The notes beneath the pieces were generated by a model that saw only the letters and a list, made by a program, of their open reading frames with translations, did not search any database and was not told the origin of the DNA. A DNA stretch of 64,000 nucleotides from an uncultured Paracoccaceae bacterium (GTDB lineage Bacteria; Pseudomonadota; Alphaproteobacteria; Rhodobacterales; Rhodobacteraceae). Within the stretch, counting starts at the first letter, position 1. Each line of letters opens with the position of its first letter. The translations under genes were made by a program, and so were the position numbers. Location: contig CALKXV010000008.1 in assembly GCA_938005545.1 (NCBI GenBank), positions 1 through 64,000 of the forward strand. Direction: 5' to 3'. Of this stretch, positions 27,803 through 41,263 are shown in pieces.

Positions 27803-29212
27803 ATGACCCAGCCTGCGTTTGCAGAAAACTGCCCCGATCCCACGACCACAGAATTAGACACTCTGGCGCGTAATGCGCTGCGCCTTGGATATGAAATTGT
27901 TGAAATCTCGGGTACGCTTGATGCGATCGAGGAGGACACCCGCGCTCAGGCCAGCGCAATGTCGACGCTTAAAATCGGTGCCGCGGCAATTTTAGAAGCG
28001 AACCAGGGGGTCGAGGAATCGGCCTGTAGGGTCAAAGCGCGGGCCGAAGGATCGCGAACGTCTCTTCAGGACCTGATCAATCACGTTCGCAAATCAGGTG
28101 AAGCAACAGCGGGGCTGTCGGAATGGGTTACCGCGCTGGAAGGGCGTTTTGAAGACGTCAGCGCGATGTTGGATGACGTGCGCAAGTCGAACGATCTTGT
28201 GAGCAGCATCGCCACCCAGGTGAACATTCTTGCGATCAACGCCAAAATCGAAGCCGCGCGCGCAGGTGATGCGGGGCGCAGCTTTGCGGTTGTGGCCGAA
28301 GAAGTGAACGCCCTGTCCAAGAAAACCGCCAAAATAGCGACGCAGATATCCGATCAGGTCAAAGATTTAGGCGGCTGGATCGTCAATCTGTCGACAGAAA
28401 CCAAAACTTACTGTGGCATCGCAAGTTCGGTTCGTGAGGACGCAGAACGGACCGACGAGGTCGTCGGCCAAGTGCGCGACCGCGTGGGCGAAAATCAAAA
28501 AGACGCTGAGATCATCGTCGCCCAAACCGCCGCTGTCCGCACAGCCAGTGACAGTTTTGGGCCGACGTTCGCGCAAATTGAAGAAAGTGCATCCGATACA
28601 AGCACGCGCATCCTTTCGACCCGGGATCGTATCCACGGGCTTGTCGATGTGTCGGAAGCCATGGTCCAGGGCACCTTCGCCATTGGCGGCTCAGCCGGAG
28701 ACGCAATCTTTATCGAGCGCGTCACCAAAGACGCAGACACATTGGGCCGGTTGTTGAGCGAAGCTGTAACAGCCGGCAAAATCACCGAAGCGGCCCTGTT
28801 CGACAGAACCTACACGCCCATTCAAGGCACTCAGCCCGAACAAATGATGGCCCCTTTCACCGGATTGACGGACGCTGTGTTCACGCCGATCCAGGAAAAA
28901 GCGGCCCAATTTGACGACAGGGTGGTGTTTTGCGCCGCGATTGACCGCAACGGGTATCTTCCAACCCACAACCGCAAATTCTCACAACCGCAAGGCCAGG
29001 ATCCGGTTTGGAACGCGGCGAACTGTCGGAACCGTCGCATCTTTGACGACCGTGTCGGTTTGAAGGCCGGGCGAAATGACCGCGCGTTCCTGTTGCAAGT
29101 CTATCGCCGCGACATGGGCGGCGGAGAGTTTTGCATGATGAAGGATTTGTCGGCACCGATATTCGCCTGCGGCAAACATTGGGGTGGGTTAAGGCTGGCC
29201 TATACGTTCTGA
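27803..29212 (+). CDS. Soluble methyl-accepting chemotaxis-type protein
   Basis: 469 residues with no membrane segment. The signalling hairpin tip is intact: VNILAINAKIEAARAGDAGRSFAVVAEEV (about residues 140-168). The C-terminal third is a sensory-type domain with YTPIQGTQPEQ, AAIDRNGYLPTHNRKFSQPQGQ, CRNRRIFDD and LLQVYRRDMGGGEFCMMKD, a module found at the end of some MCPs. It is probably cytosolic and modulates a CheA array or another kinase. No chemotaxis genes flank it. Confidence 0.9.
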   Translation: MTQPAFAENCPDPTTTELDTLARNALRLGYEIVEISGTLDAIEEDTRAQASAMSTLKIGAAAILEANQGVEESACRVKARAEGSRTSLQDLINHVRKSGEATAGLSEWVTALEGRFEDVSAMLDDVRKSNDLVSSIATQVNILAINAKIEAARAGDAGRSFAVVAEEVNALSKKTAKIATQISDQVKDLGGWIVNLSTETKTYCGIASSVREDAERTDEVVGQVRDRVGENQKDAEIIVAQTAAVRTASDSFGPTFAQIEESASDTSTRILSTRDRIHGLVDVSEAMVQGTFAIGGSAGDAIFIERVTKDADTLGRLLSEAVTAGKITEAALFDRTYTPIQGTQPEQMMAPFTGLTDAVFTPIQEKAAQFDDRVVFCAAIDRNGYLPTHNRKFSQPQGQDPVWNAANCRNRRIFDDRVGLKAGRNDRAFLLQVYRRDMGGGEFCMMKDLSAPIFACGKHWGGLRLAYTF

Positions 29213-29219
29213 CAAAAAA

Positions 29220-29248
29220 CCGCCGCACATCCAAAAGGATGGCGGCGG
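29220..29248 (-). terminator. Rho-independent terminator (minus strand)
   Basis: A 12-base stem (one bulged A) with an AAAA/TTTT loop. Read on the minus strand it is followed by a run of six T. It would end transcripts of the small gene at 29379-29498 and, less efficiently, the MCP gene from the other side. Confidence 0.7.
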
Positions 29249-29378
29249 GGAAGTGGCGTATCTGGTGTGAAGCCAGTCGCAAGCCCGGGACAGGGGCTTA
29301 TGCGAGGGATATTGGTGCACGCATCAAGGTGGGACAGAATGCGTCGACCGGCACGTCAGACCGCAGGCAGTTTAAAAA

Positions 29379-29498
29379 TTAGAAAAAGCTGGGTGCAATC
29401 AAGCCTGTAAAGACGATTACGGCAAGTGCGACAACAGCGGCAAAGTCACCCGGAAGCGTTGTGGCATTGCGGGCGAATGTGTCTTTGAGTTCTTGCAT
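29379..29498 (-). CDS. Small membrane protein, 39 aa
   Basis: 39 residues starting MQELKDTFARNATTLPGDF and ending in one hydrophobic helix (FAAVVALAVIVFTGLIAP). AAGGA lies about 8 nt before the ATG, and a strong minus-strand terminator lies 130 bases downstream, so it looks like an independent small transcript. I do not recognise the family. The amphipathic N-terminus plus single helix suggests an inner-membrane microprotein. Confidence 0.6.
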   Translation of the reverse strand: MQELKDTFARNATTLPGDFAAVVALAVIVFTGLIAPSFF

Positions 29499-29623
29499 TT
29501 GGTGTGTCCTTCTGGCGGTGAAGGCAGCGGGCGGGCTGCTTTGTTGCCAGATTGTTCTCAAATTTGATCCGAAGTGTAAAGAACTTTTTAAGAACATTCG
29601 TGAACAAAATGTTCCAAAATGAT

Positions 29624-33876
<4,253 letters not shown>

Positions 33877-34028
33877 TCACAATAGATCAAATCCGACCGC
33901 CCGTGAGCAACCCCAGCTGAGTGGTCTGATTTGGAAACTAATGCATGATTGGCCAGTGATCCATCGGGATCATGACCTGTTGTGCAATGGCATGAAACTG
34001 ACGGTGCAAGACCGGCGGAAACGAAAAA

Positions 34029-34058
34029 GAAAGCCGCCAGCGGAGTCTGGCGGCTTTC
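34029..34058 (-). terminator. Rho-independent terminator of ctrA
   Basis: A perfect 12-base stem (GAAAGCCGCCAG / CTGGCGGCTTTC) with a 6-base loop; on the minus strand it is followed by TTTTTCG. It lies 40 bases after the ctrA stop. Confidence 0.9.
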
Positions 34059-34097
34059 AGTTAGTCGAAGGAGAGAGTGATAAAAGGAAAGTCGGTC

Positions 34098-34814
34098 TTA
34101 CGCAGTTGCCCGGACCGGTTCGGGCGTGATTTCAAGGGGTTCCGGATCACGCAGTACATAGCCCCTGCCCCAAACCGTTTCGATGTAATTGTCACCGCCT
34201 GTCGCCACAGCCAGTTTCTTACGTAGCTTACAGATAAAGACGTCAATGATCTTCAACTCCGGCTCATCCATGCCGCCGTAGAGATGGTTGAGGAACATTT
34301 CCTTCGTCAGCGTTGTGCCCTTTCTTAATGATAAGAGCTCAAGCATCTGATATTCTTTGCCAGTCAAATGAATGGTCTTGCCATTGGTTTCGACCGTTTT
34401 GGCATCCAGGTTCACCGAAACTTTGCCTGTATGAATGACCGATTGCGCATGACCTTTGGACCGGCGAATGATTGCGTGAATGCGCGCAACCAGTTCTTCG
34501 CGGTGGAAGGGCTTGGTCAGATAGTCATCCGCGCCGAACCCAAAGCCTTTGATCTTGTTTTCTGTATCATCGGACCCCGTGAGAATCAGGATCGGTGTTT
34601 CCACCCGTGCCAGACGAAGTTGCCGCAACACTTCGTGGCCATCCATATCCGGAAGATCCAGATCAAGAAGAATAAGGTCGTAGTCGTAGAGCTTGGCAAG
34701 ATCGACCCCTTCTTCCCCCATGTCGGTCGCATATACATTGAGATTGGCGTGCGTCAGCATCAGCTCAATGCTTCGAGATGTGGTGGGATCGTCTTCAACC
34801 AAGAGTACGCGCAT
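34098..34814 (-). CDS. ctrA: Cell cycle response regulator CtrA
   Basis: 238 residues. The receiver has E7-D8-D9, phosphoacceptor D51 in [13 protein letters not shown] (the same number as Caulobacter CtrA) and TKPFH. The DNA-binding winged helix holds the highly conserved [31 protein letters not shown] and GRGYVL. In Rhodobacterales CtrA controls motility, gene transfer agent and related functions and is usually not essential; its targets here can only be guessed. It is monocistronic, with a half-site resembling its own motif upstream. sciP, encoding a known CtrA antagonist, lies 95 bases upstream in the same orientation. Confidence 0.97.
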   Translation of the reverse strand: MRVLLVEDDPTTSRSIELMLTHANLNVYATDMGEEGVDLAKLYDYDLILLDLDLPDMDGHEVLRQLRLARVETPILILTGSDDTENKIKGFGFGADDYLTKPFHREELVARIHAIIRRSKGHAQSVIHTGKVSVNLDAKTVETNGKTIHLTGKEYQMLELLSLRKGTTLTKEMFLNHLYGGMDEPELKIIDVFICKLRKKLAVATGGDNYIETVWGRGYVLRDPEPLEITPEPVRATA

Positions 34815-34864
34815 TAAAACTTCTCCGCAGTCATGTCCTACTTATTTCGCTAACATGGAGGCTA

Positions 34865-34872
34865 TTGGTTAA
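34865..34872 (-). promoter_or_regulatory. Possible CtrA half-site upstream of ctrA
   Basis: TTAACCAA on the minus strand, 7 of 8 matches to TTAACCAT, about 50 bases before the ctrA start. It would allow autoregulation. Confidence 0.35.
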
Positions 34873-34909
34873 CTGGCCGTTACTATCCCGAAAGAATTAA
34901 CATTACACG

Positions 34910-35188
34910 CTATGATTGTCTATAGCGCTGAATTGTTGTTGCTTTTAGAGCTGCTTCGCCGTGCTGCTCAACTGCAACGTGCCAAGCGTCCAATTCTTCT
35001 TCGGAAAGTGCGTATCTTTTTAGCGCCTCTTCACGGGTCAAAAGCTTATGCGCGATGGCACGCACGACTTTGGCTTTTCGGCTGGCCACCCAGCGGCGCG
35101 TTGAGGGATCGGGCAGGTCCGCGTGGGTCATCACGGTGCCATCGGGCAACGTTACAGCACGGGGTCCATTCACCTTTTTCAAATACAT
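34910..35188 (-). CDS. sciP: SciP-like CtrA inhibitor (DUF1153)
   Basis: 92 residues. It has the DUF1153 signature: VTLPDGTVMTHADLPDPSTRRWVASRKAKVV, followed by a helix-turn-helix-like segment LLTREEALKRYALSEEELDAW. Caulobacter SciP of this family binds CtrA and blocks transcription of CtrA targets. The adjacency to ctrA in the same orientation supports the assignment. A divergent mnmA gene lies 134 bases away. Confidence 0.88.
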   Translation of the reverse strand: MYLKKVNGPRAVTLPDGTVMTHADLPDPSTRRWVASRKAKVVRAIAHKLLTREEALKRYALSEEELDAWHVAVEQHGEAALKATTIQRYRQS

Positions 35189-35322
35189 TCGTCTGCGCCA
35201 ATTGCGATGTTCGTTGCGGCCTTATAGGCCAAGGGTGCTTAATCATGGATGAAGGCTTGCTCTTGTGACTGCGTACAATTTTCCTATATTTCGTTCGACC
35301 TTCCTTCCAATTGGTGTCCCGC

Positions 35323-36468
35323 ATGGCGCTTGATCGTACAGACAGGCTGAATTCCTTAGGTTTTGCAAAAGCCCCCGCTGACACGCGGGTTGTCGTTGCG
35401 ATGTCGGGGGGCGTCGATAGTTCTGTTGTCGCCGCTGAACTGGCGCGCGAAGGCTACGACGTCGTTGGCGTCACATTGCAGCTTTATGACCATGGTGCCG
35501 CCCTCGCTAAGAAAGGTGCCTGCTGTGCGGGTGTCGATATTCATGACGCACGTCGTGTCGCAGAAGAAATGGGGTTTCCTCATTATGTGCTGGATTACGA
35601 GAATATCTTTAAAGACGCCGTGATCGACGAATTCGCCGACAGCTATCTGGCGGGCGCAACACCTGTGCCCTGCATCCGGTGCAACGAACGGGTTAAATTC
35701 AAGGACTTGCTGGAAACCGCCCGTGATCTTGAAGCCGACTGCATGGCGACGGGGCACTATATACAACGCAAAAATGGCGCATCGGGGCCCGAACTGCACA
35801 TGGCGGCGGACCCTGTTCGCGATCAAAGTTATTTCCTGTTTTCAACGACACCGGACCAGCTGGCCTATCTGCGGTTTCCTTTGGGGCATCTGAAGTCCAA
35901 GGAAGAAACCCGTAAACTGGCCCAAGCCCATGGGTTACAAATTGCGGATAAACCCGACAGCCAAGACATCTGCTTTGTGCCTGACGGAAATTATGCGAGC
36001 GTTATCGAAAAGTTACGCCCCGGTGCTGCGGAACCCGGCGAGATCGTCGATGTCGACGGCAACGTCCTGGGTCAGCATGACGGCGTTATTCACTATACTA
36101 TAGGTCAACGGCGCGGGCTTGGCATCGGCGGGCTTGCAGACCCTTTGTATGTGGTTCGTCTGGATGTGGACAAAGGCCAGGTGATCGTGGGTGCGAAAGA
36201 TATGCTGGCCACGCGGACCGTGCCTGTACGTGAAATCAACTGGCTGGGTGATGAGCCGTTTCAATCGCGCGATACATGGGACATCTCGGTCAAGGTGCGG
36301 TCCACGAAACCGCCGGTTGAGGCTGTTGTGCGTCCCCTGTCGGCAACAGAAGCCAATGTTGAATTGCTGAACGCCGAAGAAGGTGTGTCGCCGGGACAGG
36401 CTTGCGTGTTCTACGAAACGAATGCCAGCCGCGTGTTGGGTGGCGGATGGATCTGGCGTGGCGCTTGA
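35323..36468 (+). CDS. mnmA: tRNA 2-thiouridylase MnmA
   Basis: 381 residues. The PP-loop ATP-pyrophosphatase motif is [16 protein letters not shown] (residues 25-40). The catalytic Cys of the N-terminal part is in [10 protein letters not shown] (C120 by my count), and the second catalytic Cys is in [11 protein letters not shown]. It thiolates U34 of Glu, Gln and Lys tRNAs. The start ATG at 35323 gives the usual N-terminus. It overlaps the GNAT gene by 11 nt. Confidence 0.97.
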   Translation: MALDRTDRLNSLGFAKAPADTRVVVAMSGGVDSSVVAAELAREGYDVVGVTLQLYDHGAALAKKGACCAGVDIHDARRVAEEMGFPHYVLDYENIFKDAVIDEFADSYLAGATPVPCIRCNERVKFKDLLETARDLEADCMATGHYIQRKNGASGPELHMAADPVRDQSYFLFSTTPDQLAYLRFPLGHLKSKEETRKLAQAHGLQIADKPDSQDICFVPDGNYASVIEKLRPGAAEPGEIVDVDGNVLGQHDGVIHYTIGQRRGLGIGGLADPLYVVRLDVDKGQVIVGAKDMLATRTVPVREINWLGDEPFQSRDTWDISVKVRSTKPPVEAVVRPLSATEANVELLNAEEGVSPGQACVFYETNASRVLGGGWIWRGA

Positions 36469-36967
36469 ACAGCGCATTTTACGCACCAAGCGGTTGATTT
36501 TACGCCCCTTCGAGACCGCCGACGCCGAGGCATTACATGTCTTTTTTTCGGATGCAGAGGCAACGCGGTACTGGGACAATGCCCATCAGCATGTGTCAGA
36601 AACCGAAGCCTTTGTCGAAGGAACGCGAAACGCCAACCCGGCCAAAACCTGCGATTATGTATTGATCTTTGAAGGTGACGTGATTGGAAAGGCGGGCATG
36701 TGGTCCAATCCCGAGATCGGGTTCTTCGTCCTGCCAGCGTTCCAGCGACAGGGGTTTGCACGCGAGGCGCTGGCCAAGATCATCCCGCATCTTTTTCAGA
36801 CCTACGACATGCCAGCTTTGACAGCAGACGTAGACCCCGAGAACCAAGGGTCCTTGGCGTTATTGTCCGAGCTTGGTTTTCGCGAAACAGGTCAGGCCCA
36901 AGGCACGCTTAAAATCGGTGAGCGGTGGTGCGACAGCGTTTATCTGGCACTGGAAAGATCCTGCTAA
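36458..36967 (+). CDS. GNAT family N-acetyltransferase (RimJ/RimL type)
   Basis: 169 residues. The N-terminus is [23 protein letters not shown], typical of RimJ/RimL-like acetyltransferases; the acetyl-CoA loop is [17 protein letters not shown], followed by [18 protein letters not shown]. The likely start is the GTG at 36458 inside the mnmA 3' end, with GGATGG upstream. The substrate is unknown. Confidence 0.85.
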   Translation: MALEQRILRTKRLILRPFETADAEALHVFFSDAEATRYWDNAHQHVSETEAFVEGTRNANPAKTCDYVLIFEGDVIGKAGMWSNPEIGFFVLPAFQRQGFAREALAKIIPHLFQTYDMPALTADVDPENQGSLALLSELGFRETGQAQGTLKIGERWCDSVYLALERSC

Positions 36968-37472
36968 CGGCAGCGCACGGCGAAAATATCCGTTCTGTAA
37001 GTTCCAGCGCGCTTCGGAATGTATTGATGATCAACGCCGCGAACGGCGGTTAACGCAGGATGAGAGCCACGTCCTGACGCAACGGCAGGAAAGTATAAGG
37101 CTGTGCCGGGTTAACGTTTTCATCCCCTCGGTCGCATTCGCAATCGTTGCATTGACGTTCAGGCTGACAATTGGGCCGAGTTCGGGCATACTGGTAAAGC
37201 CCGGGGGTGCTTTGATGGCGCGGCCGACTTCGGCGCAGGAGCCACCCATCCCATCCGCAGGTCAATCAATGGGGTTTGCCTTTTGGAGCACTTGCAGCGG
37301 ACGACAACACCCAAGACAGCATCTGCGAAGTATTGGTGCACATCAAAACTTTCCTAGCTTCATCCACCAACCCACCGAACACGACGGCATAGGGTGGCAC
37401 AACCAAATCCGATGGCTGGATTTACAGTTAAAACCCACCTACTTTGCACAATTCAAGCTGGGGGAAATTGGA
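36968..37472 (+). other. Gene-less intergenic stretch of about 500 bases
   Basis: No convincing gene on either strand. The frame of the next gene happens to be stop-free throughout, but the translation lacks family features and there is no ribosome site. The only structure noted is a 5-base GC hairpin with a CGAA loop at 37035-37048. Confidence 0.5.
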
Positions 37473-38108
37473 ATGGGATTGAAGATCATTGGGTCGGGTT
37501 TTGGCCGAACAGGAACCAAATCCATCAAGGAAGCACTCGAAATTCTTGGTTTCGGACCATGTCATCACATGTATGAAATCGTCGAAAACCTTGACCAATT
37601 ACCAAGCTGGCAATCAGCCGTAAAAGGTGAACCTACGGATTGGGATCGCATTTACACTGGGTATTCAAGTCAGGTGGACTGGCCCGGCGCGCACTTTTGG
37701 CGCCAATCGATTAAGGCTTTTCCAGATGCGAAAGTATTGCATTCCGTCCGCCCTGTCGAAAAATGGTGGACAAGCTTTGACAAAACAATCGGCAAATTGC
37801 TGACCGCCTATCCTTCCATGGATCTTCCACCACAAATCCGAGAGCTGTTGGACATAAACCGCGAGTTTATCGGCGAACAAACCTTTGGCGGAAAGTTTCA
37901 AGATCGCGATGCGGCAATTGCAGCATTTGAACAAAGGACCGCGGATGTCCGCGCGTTTGTACCGGCTGAAAAACTGCTGGTATTCGATGTCACCGAAGGC
38001 TGGGAACCCTTGTGCGCCTTTCTTGACGTGCCCGTGCCCGACGTCGGGTTTCCACATCACAATCTCAGGGCCGATTTCTGGGAAGTTCTCGGCGGCGAAC
38101 CGACTTAA
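37473..38108 (+). CDS. Sulfotransferase family protein
   Basis: 211 residues. The phosphate-binding loop for PAPS is GSGFGRTGTKSIKEALEILGF near the N-terminus, and the 3'-phosphate motif is AKVLHSVRPVEKWWTSF. The closing region EKLLVFDVTEGWEPLCAFLDVPVP is typical of this sulfotransferase-like family. GGGGGAA lies 7 nt before the ATG. The acceptor is unknown. Confidence 0.85.
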   Translation: MGLKIIGSGFGRTGTKSIKEALEILGFGPCHHMYEIVENLDQLPSWQSAVKGEPTDWDRIYTGYSSQVDWPGAHFWRQSIKAFPDAKVLHSVRPVEKWWTSFDKTIGKLLTAYPSMDLPPQIRELLDINREFIGEQTFGGKFQDRDAAIAAFEQRTADVRAFVPAEKLLVFDVTEGWEPLCAFLDVPVPDVGFPHHNLRADFWEVLGGEPT

Positions 38109-38187
38109 TTCCACGCATGAGGCCAAGTCGCCCGAACGCCGGAACGAACGCTATTGGTCATCGTGTTCGCTTTTCGCGACGCGAAAT

Positions 38188-38231
38188 CCACCGACGTGAT
38201 ACCGACACAATACCGACGCGATACCGACGTT
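38188..38231 (+). repeat. Iteron-like 11-bp direct repeats
   Basis: Three copies of ATACCGACRYN at exactly 11-base spacing (starts 38199, 38210, 38221), plus a degenerate fourth copy (CCACCGACGTG) at 38188. They lie 109-152 bases upstream of the next gene start and could be a regulator-binding array. Confidence 0.7.
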
Positions 38232-38339
38232 GCCAAAACACCCCTTTTTGCACGTTATCGTGGTGCGCGCCGTGTTGCCCAACCGGGGCTGGCCACGTAG
38301 TTCTCGTACCACATTCTCAAAACCCTGATCGGAGATCCC

Positions 38340-39233
38340 ATGACCAAACCAACAATCGGCTTTATCGGCATCGGCCTCATGGGCCACGGCTTGGCAAAGA
38401 ATATCCGCGAGGCAGGATATCCTCTGAATATCACCGCCTTTCGCAAACGCGAGGCCGTGGACGATCTGGTGGGACGTGGCGCGGTTGAACTGGACACAGT
38501 AAAGGCAGTTGCAGAAGCTTCTGATATCATTCACCTTTGCGTCACCGGATCGACCGAAGTGGAAGCCCTGATGCGCGGGCCGGACGGCATTATCGCCAAC
38601 TTGAAACCCGGTGCGATTGTCGTGGATTGCTCCACCTCTGATCCGGTTTCGACCCTTGTCCTTGCCGGTGAAGTCGAAGCCGCAGGCGGCCACATGGCCG
38701 ACGCACCTTTGGGCCGCACACCGAAAGAAGCATGGGACGGCACCGTTGACGCAATGGTCGGTGCATCCCCTGAGGTTTTTGCCAGGATCAATCCGGTCAT
38801 CGAAACCTGGGCCGGCGTCATCGTACACCTGGGCGATGTCGGTCTTGGTCATAAAATGAAGCTTATCAACAACTTCATTGCCATGGGCTACGGCGCGCTT
38901 TACTCCGAAGCCCTGGCCATCGCGCGAAAGTCCGGCCTTACGACCGAACAATTCGACAGCGTCATTCGCCCCGGTCGCTTGTCGAACGGGTTCTACGAAA
39001 CCTTTATGAAGTGGTCTTTGGAAGGCGACGAGAACGCGCATAGATTTGCGATCGCCAACGCCCACAAGGACATGCGTTATCTGGCCAATCTGTCGGTATC
39101 GGTCAGCGCCGTGAACCCTGTGCAATCGGTCGTCAAGAATGCCTTTGCCGCGATGGATGCCGCTGGCGAAGGAGATCGCTATGTGCCGATGTTGGCCGAT
39201 TTTATCGCCCGCACCAATGGGTTGGAGGAATAG
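38340..39233 (+). CDS. NAD(P)-dependent 3-hydroxyisobutyrate dehydrogenase-like oxidoreductase
   Basis: 297 residues. The Rossmann motif is IGFIGIGLMGHGLAKNI; the substrate-binding motif is VDCSTSDPVSTLVLA; APLGRTPKEA and the catalytic-Lys region GLGHKMKLINNFIAMG complete the beta-hydroxyacid dehydrogenase pattern (Lys in KMKLINN). The family includes 3-hydroxyisobutyrate, tartronate semialdehyde and related enzymes; the substrate is not determined. A ribosome site CGGAGAT precedes the ATG. Confidence 0.88.
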   Translation: MTKPTIGFIGIGLMGHGLAKNIREAGYPLNITAFRKREAVDDLVGRGAVELDTVKAVAEASDIIHLCVTGSTEVEALMRGPDGIIANLKPGAIVVDCSTSDPVSTLVLAGEVEAAGGHMADAPLGRTPKEAWDGTVDAMVGASPEVFARINPVIETWAGVIVHLGDVGLGHKMKLINNFIAMGYGALYSEALAIARKSGLTTEQFDSVIRPGRLSNGFYETFMKWSLEGDENAHRFAIANAHKDMRYLANLSVSVSAVNPVQSVVKNAFAAMDAAGEGDRYVPMLADFIARTNGLEE

Positions 39234-39378
39234 TTAAAAGCCTTTACCGAAGGTAAAATCCGGCCCGTCGCGCGAAATTGAGACTGGGAAGCGCTTGATT
39301 TCCCCTAATTTCCCCGTCAGCCTACGAGCTTCACTTTAAACAGATTGATACTGTCAGATCACTGTCGGGGAGAAAACG

Positions 39379-40095
39379 ATGAAAACACTAGTATTTGCTG
39401 CGGCATCAGCCGTGCTGTTGGCCGGAGCGGCCATGGCTCAGGACGTTGTCAGGTTGGGGACCGAAGGCGCGTATCCACCGTGGAACTTCATCAATGACGC
39501 CGGTGCAGTCGATGGCTTTGAACGCGAATTGGGTGACGAGTTGTGTAAACGCGCCGAACTGAATTGCGAATGGGTGACCAACGACTGGGATTCGATCATC
39601 CCCAACCTTGTGTCCGGCAACTATGACGTCATCCTTGCAGGCATGTCGATCACCGACGAACGCGACCAAGTGATCGATTTCACCCAAGCCTACACCCCGC
39701 CCGATCCATCGACTTTCGCGGCCATGTCCTCAGATGTCGACCTGACAAGCGGTGTGATTGCCGCTCAGACAGGAACCATTCAAGCAGGCTATGTCGCCGA
39801 AACGGGCGCAACTTTGGTGGAATTCGCAACACCCGATGAAACCATCGCAGCCGTTGTGAATGGCGAAGCGGATGCGGTTCTGGCCGACGACAGCTTCATA
39901 AAAACCGCTCTTGCCGCAAACGGCGATCTACAGATCGTTGGTGATCCGGTTGCTTTAGGTGGCGGCGTCGCCATGGGCGTTCGCGAAAGCGACGGTGATC
40001 TGCGTGACAAATTCGACGCGGCCATTTCCGCGATGAAAACGGACGGCAGCCTGAATGCCATGATCGTAAAATGGGAAGTCAGCTCCAAGTGGTGA
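39379..40095 (+). CDS. Polar amino acid-type ABC substrate-binding protein
   Basis: 238 residues. A signal peptide (MKTLVFAAASAVLLAGAAMA) precedes a family 3 solute-binding fold: LGTEGAYPPWNF, VDGFERELGDELCKR, WDSIIPNLVSGNYDVILAGMSITDER and DAVLADDSFI. The GGGGAGAAAACG sequence before the ATG gives a strong ribosome site. It is followed by two permease genes but no ATPase. The ligand is probably a polar or basic amino acid by family; not resolvable here. Confidence 0.93.
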   Translation: MKTLVFAAASAVLLAGAAMAQDVVRLGTEGAYPPWNFINDAGAVDGFERELGDELCKRAELNCEWVTNDWDSIIPNLVSGNYDVILAGMSITDERDQVIDFTQAYTPPDPSTFAAMSSDVDLTSGVIAAQTGTIQAGYVAETGATLVEFATPDETIAAVVNGEADAVLADDSFIKTALAANGDLQIVGDPVALGGGVAMGVRESDGDLRDKFDAAISAMKTDGSLNAMIVKWEVSSKW

Positions 40096-40102
40096 GCTTT
40101 CC

Positions 40103-40126
40103 GGGCGGGCCTTTCGAGGCCTGCCC
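40103..40126 (+). promoter_or_regulatory. Strong TTCG-loop hairpin after the binding-protein gene
   Basis: GGGCGGGCCT pairs with AGGCCTGCCC (one G-U pair) around a TTCG tetraloop, 7 bases after the stop. Without a U-run it is more likely an mRNA-stabilising or partial-termination element that raises binding-protein levels over the permeases. Confidence 0.65.
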
Positions 40127-40381
40127 AGCCATTAGGCCACGTTAAAGCACACATAGTTACGTCGTCAGGTCAGTTGTCATTCGGCGCAACCGGGCCGAAC
40201 TCTCTACACGTTCTGCCTCAAAGCTTGGGCGGATCAGTTTCATGTTTCGCTGGCATTCCGCGATCAACATTATGGCCCCCGACTTTGCGCCCTTGGCGGA
40301 ACTGGGGCAATTGCCACAGCTGAGCACCCCTTCGCCAACTACCATTGCTGTTCTGACGTGCTTTGCCCAAAGTGGCGCTTA

Positions 40382-41263
40382 ATGTTTAGCAATTGCTCTG
40401 ATCCGGACCTTTTGGACGGCCTCGCTTGGGTCGCGTGCTATCTGACCAATGGCAAACATTTGGTTGCCTATACGTCGTTCGGAACGGTGCTGTTGTTGCT
40501 GGCCATCACGGCCCCCATTTCCCTTGCCTTCGGTTTTGGTGGCGCCATCGCCGCGCGCAGCCGGATTGCACCCCTTCGGTGGTTTGGCCAAGCCTATACA
40601 GCCATCGTGCGTGGTGTGCCGGATATCTTATTTTTCCTGTTCTTCGTCATTGCGCTGGATCAGGCTTTTGAATGGATGCGCCACCAGGCGTTTTGTCCTA
40701 ATTGGGTTGAACCAATCCGTCAGGGCAACGATTTCGTCGTCTGTACTGCCGCCAAGCTTCCCCTATCAACCTCGCCACAATGGGTGCACGAAGTCTATGG
40801 GTTCTTGCTGGCCGTTCTGACCTTTGCCATCGTCTTCGGAGCATTCGCGGCCAATGTACTGTTTGGTGCAATGCGCGCAGTCCCGGTCGCTCAGATCGAA
40901 ACCGCACAGGCGTACGGCATGACCGAACGCCAAAGCTTCTGGCGCATTCTGGTACCGCAGATGTGGGTGTTTGCCCTGCCCGGTTTGTCGAACCTATGGC
41001 TTATTTTGGTGAAGGCAACGCCCCTGCTGTTCCTTTTGGGTGTCGAAGACATCGTGTATTGGGCCCGCGAATTGGGTGGCACCAAAGGACAGATTTTCGC
41101 TTACCCACACCCCGACTGGCGGCTTTGGTATTTTCTTGGGTTGCTGGTGTTCTATCTGGCTCTTACGCAGGTTTCCGAAGTCGTCTTGCGCCGGTTGTCA
41201 ATCCGGCTGTCGCGTGGCCAAGCAACCTTTGCGGGTGAAGCCCAGCGAAAGGCGGCGGCGTAA
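40382..41263 (+). CDS. ABC transporter permease (amino acid type), first subunit
   Basis: 293 residues. Its membrane helices and the EAA loop ETAQAYGMTERQSFWRILVPQMWVFALPG are those of HisM/HisQ-type permeases. An insert of about 45 residues (WMRHQAFCPNWVEPIRQGNDFVV) separates the early helices, longer than in E. coli homologues. The stop overlaps the next start by one base (TAATG). The ATG at 40382 lacks a strong ribosome site; an in-frame ATG at 40358 is an alternative. Confidence 0.9.
   Translation: MFSNCSDPDLLDGLAWVACYLTNGKHLVAYTSFGTVLLLLAITAPISLAFGFGGAIAARSRIAPLRWFGQAYTAIVRGVPDILFFLFFVIALDQAFEWMRHQAFCPNWVEPIRQGNDFVVCTAAKLPLSTSPQWVHEVYGFLLAVLTFAIVFGAFAANVLFGAMRAVPVAQIETAQAYGMTERQSFWRILVPQMWVFALPGLSNLWLILVKATPLLFLLGVEDIVYWARELGGTKGQIFAYPHPDWRLWYFLGLLVFYLALTQVSEVVLRRLSIRLSRGQATFAGEAQRKAAA

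Noticed and set aside
36873..37472. Stop-free extension of the sulfotransferase frame by 200 codons
   Set aside because: The translation is low in hydrophobic pattern and unlike the family; a good ribosome site exists only at the ATG at 37473, and the first 95 bases overlap the GNAT gene.
39351..39368. Pho-box-like pair CTGTCAG-N4-CTGTCGG before the ABC binding-protein gene
   Set aside because: Spacing is right, but it overlaps the ribosome-binding region, has no third repeat and the second copy is imperfect, so a PhoB-controlled promoter is unlikely.
40157..40345. 62-residue minus-strand frame with CGNC, between binding protein and permease genes
   Set aside because: Three cysteines and an ordered-looking end are present, but there is no ribosome site and it is antisense to the likely operon mRNA. 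It would need conservation evidence.
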